This document shows positions 1 to 15,627 of a stretch of 64,000 bases of DNA, piece after piece (within the stretch, counting starts at the first letter, position 1; each line of letters begins with the position of its first letter). The DNA is taken from contig OY718806.1 of the NCBI GenBank assembly GCA_963070105.1, forward strand, positions 5,043,865 through 5,107,864, in the 5' to 3' direction. Made by a program: the position numbers and the translations under genes. Source of the DNA: Litomosoides sigmodontis (Eukaryota > Nematoda > Chromadorea > Rhabditida > Onchocercidae). Below the pieces are notes generated by a model. The model did not search any database. It had not been told where the DNA came from and saw nothing but the letters and a program-made list of their open reading frames with translations.

Positions 1-644
1 TTAGTGAAAATGAGCTACATGTTTTTTTAAACCAAATAAACATGACACTTTCCTAACATCTCCTGTACATAAGGTTGTTTTACGTGGCATAAATCATGTA
101 TGTAACCTGCCCTCCAAATCTTAAAGTTCCGCTCTTTATCAAAAAATCCATCCTCACATTCCGGAAGTGAGAACCTAGCCTGTTTTATAGCTAACTACTA
201 TTAACGGGAAGAACCATTCTAATCACAAGCGAACCAAACGCTCCGATGACAAGTGACATCTTCGGGCGCCAAAATTCGTACGGTTCATTGCATGAAATTT
301 ATTGTTTCCCATCAACGGGGGCGACGAGAAACATGAATTTGAAGTTATCAGTTTTTCCGCAACTGACACTGTTCGTTTTTGCTGTGGGTAGGAGTTGTGT
401 ATTTGTTCCAGAGACTCAATTGGAAAATGATTTCGAATCTGTAACAAACACTTCATTAATGTCTTATATTGAATGATGTTTGTATGTTATTTGGTCGTGT
501 TTTTTATGGTGTTCGGAGCGAAGGGTTATCAGACCTCAGGAGTCGTCATTACGAGTTGTGTCTTGCTGCTGATATCTTGTTTACTATTTGAAACTCTTCT
601 CACTGCACTCATTTTTTGTTTCAGAGCAAAAATAAAATTGGTTG
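1..644. promoter_or_regulatory. Upstream region of the RAD1 gene
   Basis: No recognisable protein is encoded here. Short open frames exist on both strands (for example 246-476 +) but show no family resemblance. A T-rich acceptor ending at 623 lies 21 bp before the first ATG of the RAD1 gene. It could be a spliced-leader trans-splice site or the end of a 5' UTR intron. An E2F-like motif lies at 264-274. Confidence 0.4.
264..274 (-). promoter_or_regulatory. E2F-like binding motif
   Basis: The sequence GGGCGCCAAAA reads TTTTGGCGCCC on the minus strand, which matches the E2F/DP consensus TTTSGCGC. It lies about 370 bp upstream of a DNA-damage checkpoint gene, a common E2F target class in animals. 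A single short motif can arise by chance, so this is only a candidate. Confidence 0.3.
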
Positions 645-4882
<4,238 letters not shown>

Positions 4883-5513
4883 TGCTTCATATATTTGAAT
4901 TGCGATTACTTTAGAAGCAACAATGTTTACCGTAGCAGATTTTTTTGCTTCGTACAAACAAATCCAGTCCCTTCAAAAGAAGTTAATACTGTCGTTTTTT
5001 TTGCAATCAGAGAGAATACCCACCTATATTGCAGCACTTAATTTACGTAATGTTTTAAGTCCTTGTGGCTTGTTAAACCGGCCTTTTTAATGAGTTATGA
5101 GGAGTGTTTTATTCAGTTGGAAAATTTATCATTTTCACTGACACACACTTTACATGATCTTTGACAGTTTTCCATCATAAAACTGGAAAATAGTCCTTCG
5201 CAGAATCCAGCATTTTTCCAATGGGTGCAGAAACGTTTCCGATCACCGCATGTTTTTTGCGTTGGAGATACTTCAGTGCGATTTATTTTTGAGTTGATTA
5301 GCTTTTCCCACGCTCTTCCAAACGATTGTTTGAGTCTGTGATTTTCGAAGTTAACAAATTATGAAACAAATCTGATACGCTAAAGATTTAAACTGTAGAA
5401 ATTGAGTCTGAATATTTGAATCATAACAGTAACTGACATCGAAAGTTTCCAGTGAACTATTCAAGGAGCTATAACCTTCTTTGATAAAGTTTCACAGATG
5501 TCAAGGAAAGTCA
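4883..5513. other. Convergent 3' intergenic region
   Basis: This separates the RAD1 stop from the astacin stop on the opposite strand. On the minus strand an AATAAA polyadenylation hexamer lies at 5282-5287, about 230 nt past the astacin stop. No gene is seen. Confidence 0.5.
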
Positions 5514-8500
5514 TTACAGAGTATATGCTATCATATAATAATTGGACAGTTCTGGTGGAGTGTATAAAATATGTGGAGGCATAAAAAATGATGAAAAATG
5601 ACAAAATGCCACCGCCCACCTGTTGAGCTTCCTCGTTGTTACTTCTGTCGTAGTTGTTGTGACTGAACTTGTGGCTGATAATTTTGTTGTTACTACTGTT
5701 TTATTGCGTGACACTTCCACTGATTTGCAAAAGTCACATGATCTTGGGCAGAAAGCCTGCATAAATGCGCGTGAAATTGTACAGTGGCGATTTTGTACGA
5801 GTGTAAAACAATCTGACCGCTGATCCACACATGGCTGGACTGAAATGTGAAATGGATACGATGAATTAACTGAAATATAGGCGTTTAATTCTGTTATTGT
5901 TTAGGTAGGTAGTCGGTGTATGTAACATTGGGAAGCTTGCAGTAATCTGCTCACGCACCTGTGAAATTATTACACATGGTACAGCTTTTCGGACAATAAT
6001 GTTTCATCCATCGCGGGTTACCTGTGCACCATCCTGAACAGCAACAATGGAGTACATGAAAAATTGAATATCGGAAGACATGCTCAAAGATAGGGGGTGG
6101 TGACTGTGAACCTATTGAAGAAATCACAGCAACAGGAAAAAACCACAACTATTCCAATTATTGTAGTGTTAACACCGTAGCCTAAAACATTTTTAAAGAC
6201 TGTCTTTTCAGTAAGTGAAATTTTTGAAATGATACAAATTTCTCCAAATGAGATTAAGAGAAGTGATTTCAGGAATTTATAACTAGCAGTTACCATGAGC
6301 AACTAGTTCATCACAATCCGAACGAATGTTTCTACAAGATTCAGTGATATTCGAATGTATGGGTTCATTCGTGGGTTTCTGACTTTCAATGATATTAGAT
6401 GGTGACGTTGCCTCTACCATTTCAACAACATCTGAAATTATTCAAACTGAAGATTTACTAATTCGGAAAGAAAGGAGTTGAACCATTGATAGTATACGGA
6501 AGTACCTTTTTAATTCTAAGTGGTATGCTGAAATTTTGGTGCTGATTCCAATGTTTCAATGATTCATGTGGCAAGCTTTTAAGACCTCTCTTTGTACATG
6601 ACAAGAAAAGGATGAAATTTTTCAAACAATTACGGAGTGGGCAGTTGTAAAGCTTATTGATTTTGAATACATCGAGTGTGCTAAAATGCAGCCGTTGACC
6701 AATAGTAACGGGAATCTTCGGCACTAGCGTTGGTTGACCATTGCGACTAAATGCTCGCGGCCCGTAGTGCATGATTGAATTGTAATCGTAGTCTGCACCG
6801 AGTGAATCAATCATACCATGATCATATTTTTCAAATTGCCCTGTAAATGTGAGAAAATATCGTAAAGCCGTTTTGGAGCGTGATGAATAAGAAATTCCAA
6901 ATTGTTAAAAAAAAAAAAACATAAAAGAGGAATCGGAATATGTCACTTCATCTGTTACATGAAGGGCTAGTTTCAGTGCCACCGGAAGAACTAACCCAAC
7001 ATTCCAGGTTGTATATTCCCCCAGAGCACTGTTATGTGATCATCTCGATCACTTCTGGACTGCTCATGGAAAAAGCCGACTGCATGCATCAATTCATGCA
7101 TTATGATACCCTTTTGTATGCATCCCGTACCGAGCGATACTGTTTGTTTACCACCTGATAGTATGAATCGGTGAATTTAAGAAATTTATACTAGCTAATT
7201 GGTCTTGCGCAAAAGAAAAAGTTTGAAGATAGTATTTCGATTAAATTGTAGCATGATTTTTAATAAATGGATAAGGCATATAACGAGAACAATGAGAGAT
7301 GACAAGAGAAGTGTTTACTGGAAGTGGCATTTACCTGTTTTCCCGACCATTGAATAACATCCTCTATCCGGTGTTATGTAAATGTAATCGTAATCCTCAA
7401 CTGAGCGTGGTACCCAACGAACGCATGTACGTTGTGCATATTCTTCCATTGCAGCTGCTATCACCGAACGACTACAAACTATCACCATGCATGCCATGCC
7501 ATATCACAAATTGTGATGAATAGAATTCAATATGATAATCTAATCTTTCCTACCGAATCTAATCTTATTTCATGAAGAATAGAACTTCCTCTTTTAACGC
7601 CCTGAAATCATTCTAGTACAACCTAAATTACATTGATGTATTGCGGAGGAATAAGAGTTAGCTGAGAAGAAATAGTAATGCGAGTTCTCAACCAATTTCC
7701 TAAGTTGTCACTTCCAAACAAACTGCTAAGTTTTTTTCATGAATTAAAAATTAAACGAAAGCAATTTTTATATTTTCTAGTTTTATAGAGTATTGGGAAT
7801 TTTTATATTTTCTAATTTTATAAGGTGCAGGGAATTATCACCTATACGGACTGTACTGGCTACTCATCGAATATGGTATTCGGGAACTAGGCCAAAGTTG
7901 ATGCTGATTTCTCACCGCATTGTACAGTACGTTTTTTTGAGGATTTGTGTCATCGTTACCAACATTTGGATAGATCTGAAGATATGATGACGACGGCAAA
8001 TCGTAGGATTACGTGCAAGGTGTTGAGAGTCCTTTGTTTACATTATCTAATGAGCACTGCAATGCTGCGTTTCGTCTACAAAATCGACGAGACATATAAT
8101 GAAGCGAGCAACCAAAAAGAATGGTTACTATGCTTCCGAGTCGCATTAAACTTTGGACAAAAAATTAAAATACTGAAAAATGGAAGTAAATCTTCCAACT
8201 AAAGGCTCAAAATTTGCATTCCCAGCTTACATTTTCCGGTTCAATAACATCTATATCCATATCGCCCTCAAATTTGCCACTACTATAAAGAGCCCAGTCA
8301 TCACTGTTTTGCCAGTTGTCATCAAGCTCTGAAGCCATTGCGAAGTCGGATGGTGTTAGGAATGTTTCAGAATCAGCTTTCCGCCGATCAAAATACTACA
8401 AATGTAACAAACACTGTGGTTTCTTTCTTTTCAAAACGACTTAGAATAATAACTGTAAATTCTCTAAATCATAATTTCATTTTTAACCAATAAAATTGAG

Positions 8501-8709
8501 TATTAAATTTTGAAGATAAATAATGTTTTTCATGCGAAATCTTTTCCATTTAACGAGTAACATTTTTGAAATGGACATTACAGTGGCTAAAGTAGGCGTT
8601 CAGTTCAGCCAACCTTTAAGTCATCCGCATCGTTGTCCATTGTAGCTACAGCAATATGTAAGATTGTTTCATGTACAATTACAGATAAACTAATTTTTAG
8701 AAAAATCAT
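5514..8709 (-). CDS. Secreted astacin metalloprotease with two ShK domains (NAS-13/14/15-like)
   Basis: A zinc endopeptidase of the nematode astacin (NAS) group. Exons, 5' to 3': 8614-8709, 8231-8395, 7842-7975, 7335-7471, 6996-7154, 6634-6840, 6294-6431, 5959-6033 and 5514-5839, giving 478 aa with consistent phases. Residues 1-22 form a likely signal peptide ([10 protein letters not shown] start). The propeptide has the FEGD motif (FXGD aspartate switch) near residue 74. The catalytic domain starts after SSRIPYSM and has [19 protein letters not shown] (HEXXHXXGFXHE zinc site) and the SIMHYG Met-turn with its Tyr ligand. Two six-cysteine ShK domains follow: one split between two exons and ending KSCTMC, and one ending RSCDFC. 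A Thr-rich tail follows. The last exon is uncertain: a possible donor at 5619/5618 could lead to an unseen exon; reading through ends at 5514. ShK here is a cysteine module common in nematode proteases, not evidence of a toxin. Confidence 0.92.
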
Positions 8710-10932
8710 GAGTCTACACTGTGCTGCAAATATCAATCGACAAATTTCAATGAAACATTTTATAAAAAGCAGTTGTTGTAAGGAGTAATGTAAAAAGTAC
8801 ATTGATTATAAAGTTTCTTTCAAGAGATCAATAATTCGCATATTATCTGCGACTTGTTGCCAGCAGTAACAAGATAACACGAAGAATTCAATCTCATCCT
8901 GTGATTCTATTCGTGTAGAAATGTTACACATCCACCACTCCATCCATTATTTTGCTCGACACTTCATAAATAGGAGTAAAGTGAGGAAAAATTATGACCA
9001 GATGTACCACACTATTCCGTATAGTTAAGTTCGTTACCCATTTTTTGAGAAATTTTAAAAGCCTTCTTATTTTTCGATTCTTAACTCTCATCGGAAAACG
9101 ATAAGTGCATAAAGTTAATCAAAACTGCAATTTCTGGTCAAAAAACAGATTTATCGATTTGCTTCCGCTGGTTTACTCAAAAAATGAAAGCTTACGGAAC
9201 TCAAGCAAATTGAAGAGAAATTTCTAAGCAGTAAGATTTGTGCATGAAGTCAAAATGGCCTTAAAACAAGTTCGTTATTTCATTAATTATCATTCGCAGA
9301 ATGTTATTTTTATTTGCTTTTAATAAAAGATTTATTACTGATTCAACAAATAACTATAAATGATATTGTCAAAATTTAAGTGAAACTTTGAAGCAACAGA
9401 AATGAAATTGTCGATTATAGAAAGTAGAGATGTTCGATGAATGCAGTCGGTTACCAATGTCAACTACAACACAGATAACGAGTCTGTTTTACGTTTAAAG
9501 TAAACAAAATTCATAGCTTAGAATAAGGATCGTGCTAGTTCAAGGAGCAAGACCCTGCAATTTGTGTTGTGCAACAGACAACGTATACCACTAAACACTC
9601 AACCCCACAAAGTGGACACTATTAATCTAAATCTGCACGAGAATTACTTAAAAACCAGTCATCACATATTTACAAGCTTGTTTCCAGTAATGTAAAATTC
9701 CAACTGGTAGTTGCACAGCTCACCAGTGAATAAGCTAAGCTCTACAGTTATCAAGTTACCGGTTCATTTTGTAGCTTTCGTAGATGGAAAAATGGGATTA
9801 AGAAAATAGTATCCGACGTCTTGGGACCATAGTTAAATTGTAAAAAAAAAAAATAGTGCACTTATCAAGAAAATCAAATCTCGACCTCCCGGGTGGTAAG
9901 AGCCAACGAACTAAAGCACATAACCGGGCGTCAAGCGAGAAGGTGTGTCAGGTTAGATGGTTTAGAAGTTAAAATTTAACTTTGATAATGCAATCTCAAC
10001 AACAAGTCAATTTAACGTATTTATTTGCAACGCGCATAACTGCAATGATATCCCATTTGTTGCTGAATGCTTTATGCGTAGGAGACCCACACAATATAAC
10101 ATAAACGAAAAGTATCCGTAAGATGAGTGTTTCCTCACAGAAGGCAAGGTTTTTTTTCTATTTTATTACTTGAACATTGCAGCTACTACACTACTACAAA
10201 TTGTATAAATCTCATCTTTAAGCCCATTAAAGCCGTAAAAAATAGCTGATTGATTAACATAATTACAAATTACGCCCTTGTATCACAAATCACAAGCAAT
10301 TTCATGCAATAAAAATGGTAATAATTAAAAATCGAAATGCAGCCAAAATAAATTACATAACAAAAAAAAAGAGCAGTAGTACAACAAAGCCGCTATTTTT
10401 GAAGTCAAAATTTCGAACCCGAATAATTTTTAATTCCGACAATTACTGAGGATTGAATTTTAGCTGTAAGCACAGCTGCATAGATAAGCATGGGAAAAAA
10501 ATATCCAAAATGAGAAACATTGTTTTCCAATAAACCGCCGTTCAGTTTTTGGTTACTAAATCGACCAACCACAAACGTGATTTGCTTTAAGCTAAAATAA
10601 AAACCACTTCTTTACTTTCTACACATATGCAATCACCGAAACATTTGTTAAATACTAATCAGAAGCCTTGGAAAAAACAGTTTTAAAATTTGATTTTTCA
10701 TAGACAGACAACTTCAATAAGAAATTCTATAATTTCAACTATTCTACCTATCAGTAAGCAGTTTTTTTTTTATCAAAATGTATCTCCTACTATTACACCT
10801 AATTAGGATATCATTTCACAAAAATCTCTGCTGTTCGTATTTTCGCTGTCATAAAAATGGCCTGCTATAAAACTCATCTTTCATAAAGATTGCATTAATT
10901 AACAACTGATGACTACAATAACTGCGTGAAAT
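8710..10932. other. Gene-free intergenic region
   Basis: About 2.2 kb of AT-rich sequence between the astacin start and the TRAP-beta stop, both on the minus strand. It should hold the astacin promoter and the TRAP-beta 3' UTR. I see no coding exon, RNA gene or repeat beyond short A-runs (for example near 9842). Confidence 0.5.
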
Positions 10933-12130
10933 CTATTTGCTCTTTTTCGACGGAGTCTCCTGATCATATTTTGCCTTACTCTTGTACCACAGGACAAACG
11001 GAATAACTGTTGATGGCGCGACCAGCATCAAAAATACCAACCACACACCCACTTTTGCGGAAAACTTTCGGTCATAATCTTTTCGTCGATAAATATATCC
11101 TAAAGATATCCACCAGTTTTAAAGAATTTTTCTGTATCAACAAAGTTTCACTAAATTTTCCCATAATATGCATCATTTATTATTGTATCTTAATACATTT
11201 TATTGTGATGACTGCAATACTGAGTGTTACATCACCGCGGTAAAAACAAATCTTCGAAGTTCTTGAAAAATAAACTACGGTGTATTAAAAATATAAAGTG
11301 TTCCAACTTCAAAAATATCCTTCATTATGCATAAACAAAAAGACCTTCGCCTGGAGCAGTCGTGTAACTGATGCGCACTTCCTTCGCATCTTCAGTAGGA
11401 TAATAAGTTATTTGAGCAGATAAATAATTAAATGAACCAACAGACCGCGGACGCACTACTACTGAATGTGAAACATTGTTACCAGGACCTATTCTTTCCC
11501 AGCGTACCTCAAATTTAAAAAGTAACTCTTCTTTAGGTGTTAACCAGATCCTAGAAAAACAGTGTAATTGGAATCTAAACAAAGAATCATTGAAAATATC
11601 TGTGTATTAGAAAAATACAATACACAAATTACCTGTAAGAGGCCTCGTATAACATCAAAAGCCTGCGTGGGGAAACCATCCCGATCATCTAATGTTACTC
11701 GTAAGGCAGTCTGAAAAACTTGTCAAACAAGCATATTATTACTCCTTTGTTCTGCTGACCGCAACTTTTAAGATTATCTAAATATAATCACAGACAAAAC
11801 AAACATCCGCAAAAAATAAACAATATCAACTTCACATTTTCATAGAGTTCTTGCTTAGGAATGGTTAAACAGTATTAATTAAAATCTCCACTTAATATTG
11901 TTATTGTGTAAGCCTATTTAACGAATACAATTACTACAATATTTAATTTCTCTTACCCTGTCCCCAACGTTGTAAAGACGATAATCAATAACATAATCCA
12001 TTCCTTCAACTGCATATTGAGATAGTGTAAATTTTGAAGCAACAATATGCGCTGAATCATTCATATCTGTGTCTTCCCCATACACGATATTTATATATAA
12101 CATCAAAAGTGTCGGCAAGTTCCACCTCAT
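10933..12130 (-). CDS. trap-2: Translocon-associated protein subunit beta (TRAP-beta/SSR2)
   Basis: A subunit of the ER translocon-associated TRAP complex, a single-pass ER membrane protein that aids translocation of secretory proteins. Exons: 11957-12130, 11633-11710, 11345-11507 and 10933-11099, giving 193 aa (human SSR2 is 183). A signal peptide (MRWNLPTLLMLYI start, cleaved near YGEDT) is followed by a lumenal beta domain with FTLSQYAVEGMDYVIDY, RWERIGPGNNVSHSVVV (with an N-glycosylation NVS) and ISYTTAPGEG. Next come a membrane segment, VGVWLVFLMLVAPSTVIP, and a Lys-rich cytosolic tail ending KKSK. The start ATG directly abuts a TTTTCAG acceptor, so the mRNA is probably trans-spliced. 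The acceptor of exon 3 (TTTGAG) and the donor of exon 3 (G|GTCTTT) are weak, but alignment with the family needs them. Confidence 0.93.
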
Positions 12131-12137
12131 CTGAAAA
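12131..12137 (-). promoter_or_regulatory. Probable spliced-leader acceptor of the TRAP-beta gene
   Basis: The minus strand reads TTTTCAG immediately before the ATG at 12130. No upstream coding exon is needed to complete the protein, whose signal peptide starts at this ATG. In nematodes this pattern usually marks an SL1 trans-splice site. Confidence 0.5.
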
Positions 12138-13967
12138 CACAAATTATATGTAAAAGTGTAATTCATATAAATCCATTTTGGTGCAAAGGGTAGCATAAGA
12201 CTTGTACATGTGCACTTTTTCACATTATTTCAAATATTCAGGAAAGGAACACTTTTCCGAAAATTCAAAGTAGACGCATTGAAATATGGAAACTTCAGAC
12301 TATGTCCCTATAACGCCAAGTAAATCAATGAGCCAGTCTCCAAGTAATGATGTGACGTTAACATTCGACATTGCAACATAGATATTTCCACCAAGAGAAT
12401 GACTCGTGACAGCTACCACAAGCTTGATTTAACAGACTGTATCTTTCCGCATTCGGTACTTACTACTTTTATAGGGAGCCCTACCTCGAATCAAACTCTA
12501 CCTATTGTGGTCGCTCAGGTTGGTGCTCGCTCAGTATCCCGATAGCACACCTCAAAAAATTGCCAACAACAGCCGTTCACCAACTGCACCTTATACTTAT
12601 GTAGATAGAGCCGTCCGCCTCCGATTTGCCTCCATTCGTGAAACATTTTGAGCTGCACGAGCTGCAATCACATTGTGCAATATCCTGACCCAAGATACTG
12701 CCGACTGCAACATTTGGTGAGACCATTCACATCCGAAATGGCTCGAACTACTAGTTAGGGAGGACGTGCGTATGAACTTGAAATTCACACTGCACCTCAA
12801 GCAGTTGTTAGTTTTTGAATCGCGTAATTTGGTCAAAAAATGAGAACTGGACATTGGCGTGACACCGTTAAAAATGTACTCAACGATATACCTGAATGAC
12901 TTGTAAGCCTGTGTATGAGTTAATTAGCAATAGCAGCCTCTCCTCGAAGATTTGATGCAGTGAAGACATTTGTGATGGAGAAACAAGAGGATAAAAATAA
13001 AAGTGAAGTAGAAACTCAGCAGTTAATTATTGTGACAAATAAATAAGGTACATAAATCCGATGGCTTGGTTCCAGTAAAACGTGGAACTTGTCGCTAGAT
13101 TAAGTACGATAGGGAATAGATAAGAAACACCAAACCGATGACGCATTCCTGGATTTTCTTTGAGAAAATAGTCAAAACTTATGCCACGTTTCAGTTATGA
13201 CAAAATGTATTTTAAAGTGTACTCGTTTTGTTTATTTTATCTTTACCTTGTCCTCTCTTCCAATACTTCGTTCTGCCTCTTCGAAGATTCCTCAGACAAC
13301 AGTGTAGCCGCCGAGAAGGGTATCACCATTAAATAGTAAACAACCGGTAAGTTGCACGAAACACGATAACGCAGTAATAAGTCACTTTTAAAATGAAATC
13401 CAATTGAATGACATTTCTTAGATGCAGCTTTACAGCACCACAAACTCTCGCAAGATAAATCCGTCGGCAACACAGCTGTGATCGGATGAGGAAGTAAAAA
13501 AGTACTTTGAATGTTCAGGTTCGTCAAATTTATTCTTTGAATGAATACCCTAGAATACTCCACAGCTTTTTAACAGCTGCAGCATTACAGAAAATGCCCA
13601 ACGGATTTGAATGCTCTCATGAAACCCTTTTCGAATTTCACGACAACGAATATGTGACAGTCACACACGCTTTTGCGCATCGAACTACACTAAATCTATC
13701 AAAACATATCAAGTCAAAAGAATTATATTAACGTACATATAACAACATCTATCGACACTCGCATTCCGATTTTCCTAAAGATGAAATCTAGGAGCGTTTA
13801 CTAATACAACATAAAGATCTAAGCGTTCGATTTCTAGACTTCTTTTACTTACATTTATCAATAACTATTGAATTTTCAATCATCATCTGCAAAAACCATA
13901 AATAGGTATTTTCAAAGCAAAGAATTCGATATTCATCAGCCTTTCAGAACGACGTCGTAGGTTTAGC
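12138..13967. other. Intergenic region with one possible unrecognised exon
   Basis: Between TRAP-beta and ATP synthase g, both on the minus strand. Most of it shows no coding signal. One minus-strand stretch around 13244-13480 is described separately. No repeat or RNA gene is seen. Confidence 0.4.
13244..13390 (-). CDS. Possible exon of an unrecognised small membrane protein
   Basis: I do not recognise this sequence. The minus strand is open from about 13563 down. Its last 45 or so codons read LLRYRVSC, then a hydrophobic segment NLPVVYYLMVIPFSAATLL, then a charged SEESSKRQNEVLEERTR. The frame runs into a good donor (ACAAG|GTAAAG, with GT at 13249-13248). The exon would end near 13250 if spliced, or stop at 13243-13245 if not. 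The pattern of one membrane segment plus a charged helix fits small mitochondrial or ER proteins, but no family or neighbouring exon could be matched. The upstream limit given is arbitrary. Confidence 0.2.
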
Positions 13968-14880
13968 TCACCGATGCTTCGCCACACTCGCCAGCTTCTT
14001 GTCAACATGGTTTGCTGGAACAATATAGCCAGCAAATGAACGACGTCCAATAGCTTCGCCAACAAAAAACCAACAAATTACTTCCACAGCAACACACGTT
14101 CGCACCAGTGTATCCTGTAGAATAAGCATTTTTGTCAAAAAAAAAAAATTTATTTGATGAAGCGGTTTAGCCTTCCGTTTCTTCATCGAAATTTATAAGG
14201 GGAAAATGCAACCACCGTACTAACCTATGGTGCATCTAAATCCCAGAATTTCATCTTCCAATTCAAACAGAAATTATAATCAGTAAAATTACTATGCTAC
14301 ATAATACCACCATTTAAAATTCTTGTATAAATATCATATTTCTTTATAACGTTAATTGTCATTTCAATTAAAATAAGAAAGTCGACCTAATTTTTGCCAA
14401 ATCTTGTCTACACTGCTAGATTATAAAAGCAGGAAACAGAATTTTACCATAACAGTCCACTGGGTATATGACCGACTTGCAACCGTATCCATCATTTGCT
14501 TGAAATCCTTCTTGATCGCTGGCCAATCTTCCCTTGTTGGCGGTTTTAATTCTTTGTGCCAACAATCCTTCCACAATGCCTTTCGCCGCGGAAGCTTAAA
14601 AAACAAAGAGGTTGCAAAATTCCAGAAATACTACAGAAGCCTTGAAATAGAACAGTTTGCTACAAAATACATTTTTCCTGGGAATTTCAGCTATTAAGAA
14701 TTCATTTTCTTACCTTTTTTTCCGCACTTGCAAAAGCTATCGGCAGCTTCTAACTTCTACTTTTCAGAAACATAATTAAAGCTTGATTAAGCCATTATTA
14801 ATTACCTGAGTCAGTTGATAACGATAAATGTGACCTGCAGCATTCGCCAATTTTTCGAAAAGGCCTATCTGCTTCGACAT
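13968..14880 (-). CDS. ATP synthase subunit g, mitochondrial
   Basis: A small subunit of the membrane Fo sector of mitochondrial ATP synthase that helps dimerise the enzyme and curve cristae. Exons: 14806-14880, 14448-14594 and 13968-14114, giving 122 aa. Family blocks: KELKPPTREDWPAIKK matches the conserved KVELxPPTP region, and SYTQWTVMDTLVRTCV plus EVICWFFVGEAIGRR match human SFKQLTVKEAVLNG and EVLMWFYVGEIIGKR with no gap. This alignment selects the donor after GTTATG at 14448 rather than a GT six bases earlier. The hydrophobic helix carries the GxxxG-like GEAIG. The C-terminus runs about 15 residues past the human end. The stop TGA overlaps a perfect donor (CATCG|GTGAGC), so an alternative C-terminus is possible. 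Confidence 0.9.
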
Positions 14881-15627
14881 GCCTCAAAAATGGATGGCTA
14901 GGTCAAACAACGATTAAAGCTCGATATAATAACGTGAAACTAATAAGAAGCATAAACTCAAAAAGGTTACTCAACTGAGCCTCGCATGACTGGTTCGAGT
15001 ATACCGTTGTGCTCTAGCTGCAAAGTAGCCTACATTCAAATACATCTCAGTATCGTTCAGTAAAATAGCTATTTGTCCCGATAACTCCCCCTTCCTCCTA
15101 CTCATGGTGCCCGCACTCCCTACACCTCTAAAATGCTAGGTCTAACACTCAAAGAGAGAATTGATATTCATTGAAATCACGATACTTTCCCAGAGAACGG
15201 ACGAGTATTGACAATGAGCATGCAAAAAAACGAAAAGGTACTGAAAAGAAAATTTTTGCTGCTGTGAAATAATCCAACGTTAGAGAGTGTTAAAGAGGGC
15301 GCTCATCCGGATGTAAAGAACAAAACGCATTTTTTGAGGTTAGCTCAATCAGTAATCCCTTCTTGTCACTGTCCGTCCACTCAAACACTTTCCGACTTCG
15401 TCGCCACTCTAAATACATGCATACCACTCGTATAGGGTCGAATAGTATCCGAACAATCGTGCTTAAAATTCGGGCACAGTCCAGGATGCATGAGGTGGGT
15501 GGTTCGTGGGTCAGTTCGACATGTCGTCGTCGTAGACGAAGGTTGGTTGGGCATTGTTGATTTTGTGGTAAGATCAAAGGAATGGAAAGAACGTGTTCGT
15601 TGATTTAGCTTCATAAATGTGGCTATT
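14881..15627. promoter_or_regulatory. Divergent promoter region
   Basis: 747 bp between the ATP synthase g start (minus) and the mediator-like gene start (plus). It must hold both promoters. No specific element is evident and the short open frames on both strands look non-coding. Confidence 0.45.

Noticed and set aside
5620..6431. ShK domains as evidence of a toxin gene
   Set aside because: They follow an astacin catalytic domain in one protein; this arrangement is standard for nematode NAS proteases.
7793..8202. Plus-strand open frames over the astacin propeptide
   Set aside because: They are antisense to well-supported astacin exons and show no family resemblance.
14985..15015. GGTTCGAGTATACC resembling a tRNA T-arm
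   Set aside because: No matching acceptor stem, D-arm or anticodon arm could be built around it.
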